Source: Ophioceras dolichostomum
Taxonomy: Eukaryota > Ascomycota > Sordariomycetes > Magnaporthales > Ophioceraceae
Assembly (NCBI GenBank): GCA_003049485.1
Contig: PYST01000419.1
Span: 1 to 30,646, forward strand
Reading direction: 5' to 3'
DNA length: 30,646 nt
A program made the position numbers and the translations under genes. This document shows positions 20,470 through 30,646 of the stretch, piece by piece (the stretch's first letter is position 1; each line of letters opens with the position of its first letter). Under the pieces are notes generated by a model that was not told the DNA's origin, ran no database searches, and was given only the letters and a program-made list of their open reading frames with translations.

Positions 20470-21488
20470 CAGAGGCCTCAGCCGCGGAATCTCGAGGGGA
20501 TAGATATTTCCCACGTGGCTCCCAAGTTGAGAACTGTGTTGGATTGTTGAGAATGGGTTCCTAGCGATATGTCCAGGTTCTCCCGGAGTATTCCGTACAT
20601 TTCAATCAAGAAGTACAACGAAATAGAAAGGAATGATCCAAAAAGACAGAAACCATGTGAAAATTTGTGCATGTATTGTCCGTTTCCCCTTGTTAGAGTG
20701 TTGTGGCATACACTAGTCGAGCTTCCATAGCATTGATAGCATAGTCGAGGTTTGGTGATCCCCAAGCTGAAGCTCGCCAATGACAGCTCCTCTCTATTTC
20801 CTCGAGTCGCCGGCAGCTGATGGAGGGTGAAGTCTGAAACGGCTTCCTGGGTGATAGACGCGCCCGAACTCAAGCAACCCGTCTGAACTGTTAAGTGCAG
20901 GAAACATTCCGCCTCGGTGTCCTCTAAGAAGCCGTGAGAGAGAATCTGGCATCTCTCAGATTTATGGTGAACATGATTTTACAGTCCGTGAGACGATGCC
21001 ATGATTGATGTGTTCTTCCAGGTCTCGAGGACCTTTCACAGCGATGGCTGGGTTACAAAGCCTGAGCCTTCTTCAGGTCCTTGCTTCCCGAAAGCTCCAC
21101 AAAAGCTCAGGAGACTCGCAGTGGACGAAGATGGACGTGCGCACAATGTGACACCTAAACAAGCTCGCGCTTTCCCAAAACGGGAAACCATCATATCAAC
21201 AAATCCCCTTTCTTTGGTGCCGTGGCCCTTGTCCACATAAATTTCCACCCCACCAAATCCACCACCACCCATCAACAACTTTGCTGGTATCTGTTGCTAC
21301 CGCTGCACACATCTTTGCTGCCCAGGCTGCCATATTTTCCCAAACCTTCCAAACAACGTCGCGATCGGACACAGAAGACTTGGGATAACCTCGTCACTGC
21401 GTGCGTTGCTCTGCTTAGCTTTCCAAAGGCATTTTACACGGACACATATTCTTTTGTTGACCCCCCTCGACCCCGGCATCCCGCGAAA

Positions 21489-23565
21489 ATGCGTGAGATT
21501 ATCAGCATCAACGGTGAGCGCGTCTCCCGACTACCTCGCTCACCGCATCGAAGCTTGCCACCTCGACAACAGCTCGAGTCTTCAACATTCGGAACCGCGC
21601 ACTGACATTTGATTCTTCCCTGTAGTCGGCCAGGCTGGTTGCCAGATCGCCAACTCGTGCTGGGAGGTGAGCACATCATAAATAATGTTTCCCTTTCCAC
21701 ATTTTCCTTTGTTTGGGCCATCGCGGCGACTTTGAGCGATCCCGCCTTTGCCGATGCACCCCGCGAGGCCAAACATCCGGCCCAGCCCAACCCCGTGCGA
21801 CCGACACGGTAGCTAACCAACGGTCTTTCTTCAACATCTAGCTGTACTGCCTTGAGCACGGCATCCAGGTATGTGCTATGGACTGTCTGGGACAATCTTT
21901 TCCACCCCGCTCTCTATGTTCCGAGTTTCTGACCTGGACCTGAACTTGATATAGCCCGATGGGTACCTGACTGAAGAGCGCAAAGCCGCCGATCCTGACC
22001 ATGGCTTCAGCACGTTCTTCTCCGAGACCGGTAAGCTGGCGTCTGCATGTCTTGTCCCGTGCCTTGTGCCTTGCATAGAGGTTCCTTGCCCATCCTTCCT
22101 GTACATCGACGGCCTGGTTTAGGCATGCAGGGTAGTAGCAGGACTTGTGGTATATCGACGGAGACGATGCTGACAAACCCCATGTCGGTGAACCATTGTA
22201 GGCCAGGGCAAGTATGTGCCGCGGACTATTTACTGCGACCTCGAGCCCAACGTCGTCGACGAGGTTCGCACTGGCGCCTACCGCAGCCTCTTCCACCCGG
22301 AGCAGATGATTACGGGCAAGGAGGACGCGTCGAACAACTACGCTCGAGGCCACTACACTGTTGGCAAGGAGTTGATCGACCAGGTGCTGGATAAGGTTCG
22401 CCGTGTCGCCGATAGCTGCTCTGGACTCCAGGGCTTCTTGGTGTTCCACTCCTTCGGCGGCGGTACCGGTTCCGGCTTTGGGTCGCTCCTGATGGAACGC
22501 CTGTCGGTCGACTACGGAAAGAAGAGTAAGCTCGAGTTCTGCGTCTACCCGGCGCCCCAGACCGCCACCTCGGTTGTCGAGCCGTACAACTCGATCCTTA
22601 CCACCCACACCACCCTGGAGCACGCCGACTGTTCCTTCATGGTCGACAACGAGGCCATCTACGACATCTGCCGCCGCAATCTGGGACTGGAACGCCCCAA
22701 CTACGAGAACCTGAACCGCTTGATCGCTCAGGGTAAGTTCACCTGCACATTCGTGTCCAAAAACAACCGATAGCCCCGGTAATAGCGATGTTGACCTTCT
22801 CTGCACAGTCGTCTCGTCCATCACGGCTTCGCTCCGCTTCGATGGCTCCCTGAATGTCGACCTGAACGAGTTCCAGACCAACCTGGTCCCCTACCCGCGT
22901 ATCCACTTCCCCCTGGTGGCATACGCGCCGGTTATCTCCGCCGCCCGTGCCGCCCACGAGGCCAACTCGGTCCAGGAGATCACCATGTCCTGCTTCGAGC
23001 CCCACAACCAGATGGTCAAGTGCGACCCGCGCAACGGGAAGTACATGGCCACCTGCCTGCTCTACCGCGGCGACGTTGTCCCCAACGACACTCACGCCGC
23101 TGTGGCCACGCTCAAGACCAAGCGCACCATCCAGTTCGTCGATTGGTGCCCGACTGGTTTCAAGCTGGGCATTTGCTTCGAGCCTCCCCAGATGGTCCCC
23201 AACGGCGATCTGGCCAAGGTCAGCCGTGCTGTGTAAGTCGACGTCCCTTTGTTGACCTGAGCCCAAATTGTCCCGTTCGTTGCAAAGTTGCAGACCAGGG
23301 AATGCTAACGATTGGATGACGAACCTCCCTTTACAGGTGCATGCTTTCCAACACTACGGCAATCGCCGACGCCTGGTCTGCCCTGTCCACCAAGTTCGAC
23401 CTCATGTACTCGAAGCGTGCCTTCGTCCACTGGTACGTCGGCGAGGGTATGGAGGAGGGCGAGTTCTCCGAGGCCCGCGAGGATCTGGCAGCGCTGGAGC
23501 GCGATTACGAGGAGGTCGCCACCGACTCCATGGGCGACGAGGAGGGCGTCGAGGCAGAGTACTAA
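21489..23565 (+). CDS. TUB1: Alpha-tubulin
   Basis: GTP-binding alpha subunit of the microtubule heterodimer. Seven exons: 21489-21513, 21626-21666, 21842-21868, 21955-22030, 22202-22732, 22809-23232 and 23337-23565. They join to 450 aa, the usual alpha-tubulin length. The N-terminus is MREIISINVGQAGCQIANSC, the tubulin/FtsZ phosphate loop GGGTGSG is at 142-148, and DLNEFQTNLVPYPR contains the glutamate that acts on the beta-subunit GTP. The protein ends GEGMEEGEFSEAREDLAALE and EGVEAEY, with the C-terminal Glu-Tyr of detyrosinatable alpha-tubulins. By position residue 40 is Arg (EERKAADPD), so the acetylatable lysine of animal alpha-tubulins is not evident. The first 57 codons are split by four introns, while the rest has only two, a pattern common in fungal tubulin genes. 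All introns are GT-AG with CTAAC/CTGAC-like branch sites. Fungi often carry two alpha-tubulins; which paralogue this is cannot be told from the window. Confidence 0.98.
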
Positions 23566-25307
23566 GCTCATGCCGCGCCGCTCCGCTCCGGCCTCGGGAC
23601 CAGGTCCGGCCCATCTCGGAGTGCTTCTCTTCTGAGGACTCTTCTTAGGATCGTGAAAACGACATGGACGGCGATGGCGTGTCCCCCGGAACAGACTCGC
23701 GAAAACCAGTCGCTCTCATCTCTCCAACCGTCTTTTGTTTTATTTCCCCACCACATACCCCCCATGAAACACAGTGCAGCCGGCCAGTCGTTGAGAGTCC
23801 TTGATAGATTCCCCCTTATTGTCACCCTGCCAAGGTCCTTCTCATAAGGGGACGGCAAAAATCAGATGTATCATGGTAGACTTGACGTGGTCGTTATATT
23901 TCTTTGTTCGGCAGCAGCAAAATGATAGCCCCGTTTTAATTCACTGGAGAAGATGCCTCTTTGGCACTCGATGCCCTGTGTGGAACCAATGATCTGCTTG
24001 CGAGAGGGAAACGAGGCACTTGTGTAGCCAGGGGCAGCGGGTATGTATGTCTTGCATCCCTACAGGCATTCTGAGCTGCACGAGAATGCTTGGGAGATCT
24101 TGGTCCAATCTGAGCCGAGCGCAAGGATGGTTTCCAGAGCTTGACACATGTGCTTCGGGGCTCTCGGTGATGCTCCGGCGGCTGACTGTAGTGGACTTCG
24201 GCCCAGGAGAGTCTGTAGAGAGATGCGAGGAGTAAGGTATACATCCGAGTGCCGAGCGCGGATTGCTTGATAAACATCGGGATGTGAGGTCCAAAGAACA
24301 AACTTTCGTGCATCATCTGGTGCAGCGAGGCGGCCCTATGCCCCAAGAGAGCACCATTTATGGATGGGTGACGTCGTGCTACCTTGCTTGCTGCATGAGC
24401 ATTGGCACATTGAAAATGCGATCCTACTACGACACCGGCGCCCTGCAGTGTATGAGCCAGGTAGCTTACGAAGTATGTTGGCTTGTCCTCGCAGAACAAG
24501 GCATGGATGGGCTCACGAGGGGCTAGAAGTTGAAGTGACAAGAGCGATGATCAGTGTCCTGTGCATCTCACTTGGAGTAAGTATTGAAGATATCCAACAT
24601 CTGCCACCACTAACGCGAGTTACCAAGCAACCCCGTCGATTAAATGGACCACAATGTACGCAATAATTCATACGAATTCCGTAACTCTCGGGTTGAACAT
24701 GAAGCGAAGAGGCTGTCAGGTGTTCGCAGCAGGGTTGCGTCAAAAACATAATGGTGGGTTTGGATTGGGGGTTTTGGGTGGTGGATGTGGAGGTTTTGCA
24801 GTTCCACTTTTAGCGCGCAAGACAGGCAAGCTGGCAACCCAGACCCAGTCGGTCCCAGCCATCCCATCAAATCCCACGACCACCGCCCATGCATCATCAA
24901 GCCCATCATCTCGACAGAGTGAACGGAGAAGAGAAAAAATAAAAACAAAAATAAAGAAGAACACTCACGCCTCTCCGAGTTGTGATACTTCACGGGCTTG
25001 CTGGCTCGCTGAGGGGTGCTTTCGCTAGCACTCCAACCATACCTCTCTTCCTGCTCGGCACCCACGGCATAATTTACACAGCATTCATACAAACCGGCCC
25101 ATTCGGGTTTGACGAACGGCCGCTTCCATCATTCCCTCCACCCTTTTTGCGCACTCGCTCGGTTGCTTGCTCTTCGCTAGGGCAGGGGACAAGCGACACA
25201 ACACAGAACGACTCTCCGTCGATCGACCGGCTACCAACCCAACCCTTGTCTGCATCTTCGCGTCTATCTCGGCATAGAGAGCTTCTTCGTCGTCATCACT
25301 CGTGGTC
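23566..25307. other. Intergenic region between alpha-tubulin and the Ede1 homologue
   Basis: The left part is the tubulin 3' UTR (T-rich, about 23730-23760). A minus-strand open frame of 201 codons (23936-24541) shows no recognisable domain and is treated as chance. An A-rich tract (AAAAAATAAAAACAAAAATA) at about 24934-24955 and CT-rich sequence at 25120-25300 precede the next start codon and probably belong to its promoter and leader. Confidence 0.5.
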
Positions 25308-28300
25308 ATGGCGGAATCTAGTGGCGCAGGTGAGGGAGCTTGAGCTCTACCCCAGCTTCCAAGTCCATCCTCTATGATGGAGGATGCATGCGATAGATCC
25401 CACCACCAGCAAATGTCCATCCAAAAGAGCTAACCAAGACTTTCCATACGAAACCTCACCTGTCGAAAATAGCTGCGCCGAACCTCAACCTCACACCCGA
25501 AGAAAAGCGCGTCTACGGCCAACTCTTCCGACTGGCTGATAGCGAGGGCGTGGGCGTCGTAACCGGCGAGGTTGCTGTCAAGTTCTTCGAGAAGACGAGG
25601 CTGGAGTCTCGAATTCTGGGAGAGGTCAGTCCTTGAAATCCTTCGCTAAATACCTACCTTAGCACAGAAAGTAATACGCCTGGAATCGGTTATTAAGCTA
25701 CGCGACGAGGGCCTTCTGTGCCCTTCCATTTCGTACACTAGTCGCCGTAGTTGTTGAGGTGAACTAAGGTGTTTTGTGTCGACTTGACTGCTGACGCGGA
25801 CTCTCGCCTGCTTGGGCTGGATGTGAACAAACGACAGATATGGCAAATTGCAGACAGAGAAAACGTGGGATTCTTGACTCCCGCCGGCTTTGGCATCGTC
25901 CTGCGCCTGATCGGCCACGGCCAGGCCGGCCGCGATCCGACGCCCGAACTCGCGCTCCAGCCAGGCCCGTTACCTCGCTTCGATGGCATCAGCATCCCGG
26001 GGCTGGTGCCACAGACGACCGGTTCCCCTATGAGCGCCGCGGCAGCCGCTCCTCTGCAGGCCCAAGGCACGGGCGGAGCCGGTGTCCGGATCCCTCCATT
26101 GACCCCCGAAAAGGCCGCGCAGTTCGCCAGTCTATTTGAGCGCCAGACCCTCTCGGCCGGGAACATGCTCCCCGGCGAGCAGGCGAAGCAGATATTCGAG
26201 AGGTCTGGTTTGTCGAATGAGGTGCTGGGCGGCATCTGGCAACTCGCTGATACCGAGCAGCGCGGCGCATTGGTGCTCACCGAGTTCGTTATCGCCATGC
26301 ACCTGCTCACGTCGGTTAAGCTAGGCCAGATGCGCACCCTCCCGCAAGTTGTGCCAGCGGGGCTGTACGAAGCTGCCACAAGGCGGCCAAGTGCCATCCC
26401 CCGCCAGCAGAGCCCGACTCCCGCTGTCCCTCCAATTCCAGCCATTCCGAGGCAGCTTAGCGGGCAGGCAGGGAGGAGAATAGGGAGCCCCCTCGGAAGG
26501 TCCCAACTCCAACAGCCACAGCAGTCCGACTGGCTCGTATCGGAATCAGACAAGACACACTTTGACCGGTTCTTCGACGAGCTCGACAAGGGCAAGCGAG
26601 GCTTCATCACCGGCGAAGAGGCTGTCACTTTCTTCAGCCAGTCCAAGCTGCCGGAGGACACCCTGGCCCAAATTTGGGACCTGGCGGACATGACCTCTGC
26701 CGGCCGGCTGACGAAGGACGAGTTCGCTGTGGCTATGTACCTCATCCGGCAGCAGCGGAGCAAACGGGACGGGCCAAACCCCTTGCCTGCTACCCTGCCG
26801 CCGAGCCTCGTCCCTCCCAGCATGCGTGCTCAGGCAAGACCTCCTACCGCCACTGCAGCAGCTGCCGCGGCCTCCCCATTCGACCCTCCCCCACAACCGC
26901 CGCCGTTGCCAGCCCAACCCAAGCCGTCCGCGCTGGACGATCTCTTCGGCTTGGATTCTTCTCCGATGCCGGCGGCCGCTCCGATGCAGGCCATGACCAC
27001 AGGGGGTTCCAATGACCCCTTCGGCAGCAACGCAAGCCCAGCCCCTGCATCTCCAGCAAAGGCATCCCCCACGGCATCCTCCTTTGCACCATTTGTACCG
27101 TCTTCATCGTTCGGCCGCACGCTCACTGTCCACGCGACGGGGGCTTCTGGCAGCTCCGCTGGCACCTCGTTCACAAGGACGCAGACGCTACCGCTGCAAG
27201 CGTCCTCACCTCAAGACGACCTGCTAGGAGGTGGTGACGAGGCTAGCAAGACCCTGAGCAACGACACCACCGAGCTAGCCAACTTGTCGAATCAGATCAG
27301 CTCTTTGTCCAAACATATGCAGGAGGTGCAGGGCCAAAGAGCCACGACCCAGAACGAGCTGAATCAGGCGAGCGTGCAGAAGAAGAACTTCGAGCAACGC
27401 CTCTCGCAGCTTCGCACGTTGTATGAGAAAGAGGCCAAGGACGTTCGCGCCCTCGAGGAGCAACTGACGGCATCGCGAAACGACACCAAGAAGCTGCAGA
27501 CAGAGATGGCCATGATTGACGGCACGTACCAAGACCTTCAAGCCCAGCACCGCCAGTTCGCCGCGGCGCTTCAGGCGGACCAGCAGGAGAACGCAAACTT
27601 GAAGGAGCGCATCCGCGCCGTCAACGCTCAGGTTGCAGCCCTTAAGCCGCAGATCGAGAAGCTGAAGTCCGAGGCCCGCCAGCAAAAGGGCCTCGTGGCC
27701 ATCAACAAGAAGCAACTCGCCACAAACGAAGCCGAGCGAGAAAAGCTCAAGGCCGAGGCCGAGAGCTTGGCCAAGAACAACGAGGAGATGGCACGGCAAA
27801 TCAACGCCTCTTCTCCAGCGTCGGCAACTGCGGCTCCTGTGGCCAGCCCGGCCCTGTCAACGTCGAGTGTTAATAACCCGTTCTTCAGGCGGACGGGTAG
27901 CACCGACATCATGGGCGCCTTCTCCACGCCGCCGCCGCCTCAACCACCTGCAAAGACGTTCAGCGATAAGTCGTTCGACGACGTCTTCGGGCCGTCACCT
28001 GTGGTTCCGGCCGCCTCCCCTGCCCCTGCACCTGCCACCTCGGCGTTCATCCCGCAGAACACTGGCGCATCGACTGGTAGTGCCAGCTCGTTCGCCACTC
28101 CTGCCACGTCGAACACCCCGACTGTGAGCCGACAGGCAACCCTGGGCCTGGCCTCGGAACCCCCCGCGCCACCAGAATCGCGCCAGCTCAACTCCAGCCT
28201 CCTGCCCTTCGGCGACATGACGGAGTCGCTCTCCTCTTCCCGCCAGGTGTCCCCTCCCGTGAGCAGGATGGGCCACTCCGACACGCCACTAGGTGGGGAG

Positions 28301-30158
28301 ATATCTGGCCCTCCCCCGCCTCTGGAGGCTGCTGCTACCGGACAGAGCACTGCGACCGCGGCGTCTGGCTCGCAGAAGCTCGGTGGTGGTTTGGACGCGC
28401 GGCCCACTAGCAGTGGGAGCGGGCCCCTGTTCAAGTCGTCGCTATCGCAAGACTCCCAGCAGGCTCGGGGCCACTCCGACAGCGTGGGCGATCCGTTCTC
28501 GGCCATGGACCAGGCCAAGGCAAAGGAAGACTTCGAGTCGGCGTTCGCGAGCTTCAAGAGCTCGCACCCCAAACCTGCGATGTCGTCATCCGACTCGGGT
28601 GCTGGCGGTGCTGGGAGCGGGTCCAGTGCAGGCATTAGTGAGCCCACCAAGGGGTTCGCGGCTTTCAACACCGAGTTCCCGCCCATCTCGGAGCTGGAGC
28701 GTGATGATGACGACTCCTCCGAGTCCGACTCGGACAACGGCGGGTTCGAAGACGATTTCGCACCCGCGTCCCCCAACCCGGTGACCACGACGGCGGCGAC
28801 GGCGGGGCTGCCAAGGAGCCCAACAGCTGGTGCCATGCCCGCGGCGGGGATTGATAGCGCTACGAGGTACGATACGTTCTGACCGGTGGCGTGCGTGTGT
28901 GTGATTTTTCAACTATTGCCGTCTCTTGCTGTCCTTTCGAATGCACTGCAATCCCGTTGCCTTTTTGCCTCGTCCCCCTGTCTTCCCTAAGGCGGTTCCT
29001 TCTCTGGCCATTCGGCTACCCATCCTTTTTTGGCCCCTATTGACAAAGTGTTTGCTTTTCATCAACAGAGACTTAACGTCACCCGTCGCTGGCACATCCT
29101 CGTCCTCCGTGAGCACGGCGATGCCACAGCAGCCCCAACCAGCCTCTGCTGTTGCGGCATCCAGCAGCGCGGATTCCATCTTCGGAGGCGGCTCCCCAAT
29201 CGTGACACCGTCGACGGGCACCACCGCGGACAAGAGCGAATCCCAGCATCCACAGGTGTCGTCTTCGTCGGCGGTGGCCCCTCCACTGGTGCCGGCCAAG
29301 AAGTCCTCTTTCGACGACGACATGTCGGACGACTTCGAGGGCCTGGAGGACGCCAAGGAAGGGTCCACGGCCGACGACGACTTCGCCAACATCTCGCGTT
29401 CGGCGCTGGACGACTACAACCCCGTCTTCGACTCGTCGCCGCCCCGCACCAGGAGCGACGACCACCCGGCGCCGTCCGCCGCCGCCGCCGCCGCCACTGT
29501 TCCCCCACCGACCTTCGGCGCCGTGGAGAGCAGCAGCTTCGACTTCGTCAGCGGCAGCAGCGCGTCGCTCGCCGGCGGCAGCGGTATCGGTGGCGGCACG
29601 AACGGGTCTGTAGCTGGAGCAGCCGCGCCGTCGTCCTCATTGGCGGCGGCGCCTACGTCGACCACTATTGCGACGGCGGCGGATAACAACCACGACTGGG
29701 ATGCGCTCTTCGCTGCACTCGATGAACCCCAGGCCGCGGCGACCACCACGGCGGCGTCGCCGTCTTCGGCCAAGGCGGTCGTCTCCTCGGGCGGTCCAGC
29801 AGCAGCAGCAGCGGTGCCGGGATCGCCTGGGTCGCCGGGCTCGCCTGGCCGGCCTGCGGTCGGGAGGGCGCTGACGGAGGAGGGGCTGCATGACGATCCT
29901 ATCTTGAAGAACCTTACTGGGATGGGGTACTCGAGGAAGGATGCTGTGTTGGCGTTGGAGAAGTACGATTATAATTTGGAGAGGGTATGTTGTTTTTCTT
30001 AGTTTTCCCTGCTTGGTTTAACATCCTCCCTCGTCTCAACATTCCCTATTTTGCGTACCGCCTTCTATCACTCTACTAAACTTCGGCCATGATCGCTAAC
30101 AAATGCGTCTTTCTCTATTGAATCCTAGGCCGCGAACTATCTTGCCAGCCAATCTTAG
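25308..30158 (+). CDS. ede1: Ede1/Eps15-type EH-domain endocytic scaffold with C-terminal UBA
   Basis: Early-arriving scaffold of clathrin-mediated endocytosis that gathers NPF-motif adaptors and ubiquitinated cargo at the plasma membrane. Exons are 25308-25329, 25473-25624, 25838-28866, 29069-29984 and 30129-30158, giving 1382 aa (budding-yeast Ede1 is about the same length). EH1 is at about 13-100 (LTPEEKRVYGQLF, IWQIADRENVGFLTPAGF). EH2 is at 145-235 (IWQLADTEQRGALVLTEFV). EH3 is at 288-365 (FFDELDKGKRGFITGEEAV, IWDLADMTSAGRLTKDEF). A Pro/Ala/Ser linker contains DPF. A long coiled coil spans about 530-715 (LANLSNQISSLSKHMQEVQG), followed by NPFFRR at about 737, a second DPF and an acidic stretch. 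The UBA is at about 1337-1382, with GMGYSRKDAVLALEKYDYNL completed by AANYLASQS across the last splice. Start MAESSGAAAPNLNLTPEEK is supported by the splice into EH1. The intron at 28867-29068 has a weak GTACGA donor. Confidence 0.93.
28867..29068 (+). other. Intron with weak donor separating the UBA-containing exon
   Basis: The donor reads GTACGA and the acceptor TTCATCAACAG. Splicing joins AG to A, giving Arg in a phase-2 join (SATR-DLTSPV). If retained, the frame meets TGA at 28880-28882, giving a protein ending RYDTF without the UBA. Confidence 0.7.
29476..29496 (+). repeat. CCG trinucleotide repeat coding for poly-alanine
   Basis: About seven CCG/GCC units lie inside the Ede1-homologue exon 4 and encode an alanine run (SAAAAAATV). 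The surrounding exon is rich in Ala, Ser and Gly, including GSPGSPGSPG near 29817-29850. Confidence 0.85.
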
Positions 30159-30589
30159 GCTGGAGTTCGCCTTGAATTTTTTGTTGCTACGCCGTCTGAA
30201 CTGTTAACTGAGCCTCTTCCGTGATTTGTGGTGGTCACTTTTCTTGCTTCTTATTCTTTCGAAGATCATGCTACGACCAGGGTAGCTGCAAAGATTCACT
30301 CTGGCTCAGAACGCAGTAGCTAGTCCTCTTTCCTTCTTTTCTCACGCCATGAAGAGTATTCAGAGAGGGGAACAGAATTCGGGAGGAGGGCTGGGATGTC
30401 TTGATATCCGAGAGTTCCGAGGGTCTTTCTGCTGGTGTTTGTCGTCGTTGGTTGTTGTTTAATGCCTTTTTTCTTGTTTGGTCTCTGTTGTTGTGATACC
30501 TTGTAAGTACCGAGTAAGTAGCATTGGGCTGGACAAAATTAATACTGCTTACCTACCTAGCCTATCGCGTGTTCTCGTCTGTCTCTCCT
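30159..30589. other. 3' UTR and downstream region of the Ede1 homologue
   Basis: No coding frame recognised. T-rich stretches occur near 30165-30185 and 30440-30485, with no clear AATAAA. Confidence 0.45.
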
Positions 30590-30620
30590 AGCTCCTAGCT
30601 TGTCGTCGGTGCTAGGAGCT
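30590..30620. repeat. Perfect 10-bp inverted repeat
   Basis: AGCTCCTAGC (30590-30599) is mirrored by GCTAGGAGCT (30611-30620) around an 11-base loop, so a single strand could form a stable hairpin. It is near the window edge; its owner gene, if any, lies outside or is the Ede1 homologue 430 bases upstream. Confidence 0.75.
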
Positions 30621-30646
30621 TCGTCTCGTGATGCTTAGCACTGGAC

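Larger units (their letters stand above)
18004..21488. other. Long divergent intergenic region
   Basis: About 3.5 kb separate the minus-strand BTB gene from the plus-strand alpha-tubulin gene, so it should contain both promoters. It contains a CATC-rich tract, a heptamer repeat, an AAC repeat and a tRNA-like fragment, listed separately. No coding frame with recognisable features or good codon bias was found on either strand. A pyrimidine-rich, CCACC-containing stretch at about 21240-21350 probably belongs to the tubulin promoter or leader. Confidence 0.5.

Noticed and set aside
23936..24541. Minus-strand open frame of 201 codons between alpha-tubulin and the Ede1 homologue
   Set aside because: His/Ser/Arg-rich random-looking sequence without any recognised family feature.
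25738..26823. Long minus-strand open frame (361 codons) opposite the EH-domain exon
   Set aside because: It mirrors a GC-rich coding exon with strong third-position bias, which commonly leaves the antisense frame open. The translation has no domain, and the plus strand has three clear EH domains.
27940..28836. Minus-strand open frame of 298 codons opposite the coiled-coil/linker part of the Ede1 homologue
   Set aside because: Same cause: antisense of a biased, Ser/Pro/Ala-rich exon. No recognisable motif.

Overview
The window reads as nuclear DNA of a filamentous ascomycete, most likely a Sordariomycete. The protein-coding genes are GC-rich with C-ending codons and short spliceosomal introns (about 70-260 nt, GTAAGT/GTATGT/GTGAGT donors, CTAAC/CTGAC-type branch sites, YAG acceptors). 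They sit singly in long pyrimidine-tracted intergenic DNA. No operons, Shine-Dalgarno sites, CRISPR arrays, rRNA genes or intact tRNA genes were seen. All coordinates, splice joints and translations were derived by reading the sequence; family names come from recognition, not from a search.

Layout. (1) 687-2293 (+): mitochondrial ADP/ATP carrier, 5 exons, 316 aa. (2) 3143-3913 (+): CENP-X/MHF2-type histone-fold protein with a long basic then acidic N-terminal extension, 2 exons, 195 aa. (3) 3914-7448: gene-free stretch ending in a CT-rich leader. (4) 7449-8126 (+): secreted, probably GPI-anchored cupredoxin, 2 exons, 199 aa. (5) 9052-10104 (-): membrane-anchored cytochrome b5-like (MAPR/PGRMC-type) protein, 2 exons, 299 aa, with a tandem CAGCAG splice acceptor. 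(6) about 10989-11720 (+): relic of a phosphogluconate dehydrogenase-like (NAD-binding plus DUF1932-type C-terminal) gene, broken by three stops and two frame changes. (7) 12497-14865 (+): 759-aa coiled-coil protein of unassigned function, followed by a short tandem repeat. (8) 16096-18003 (-): 570-aa protein with two BTB/POZ-like segments. (9) 18004-21488: gene-free stretch with simple repeats and a tRNA-like fragment. (10) 21489-23565 (+): alpha-tubulin, 7 exons, 450 aa. (11) 25308-30158 (+): Ede1/Eps15-type endocytic scaffold, 5 exons, 1382 aa, with three EH domains, a coiled coil and a C-terminal UBA.

The genes do not form a pathway. They are mostly housekeeping functions (nucleotide exchange, DNA repair/kinetochore, cytoskeleton, endocytosis) with one cell-surface copper protein. 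I did not find a convincing undescribed multi-gene system. The most useful points for follow-up are the decayed dehydrogenase, the intron whose retention would remove the UBA of the Ede1 homologue, the extended CENP-X protein, the double BTB protein, the CAGCAG acceptor and the inverted tRNA-box fragment.
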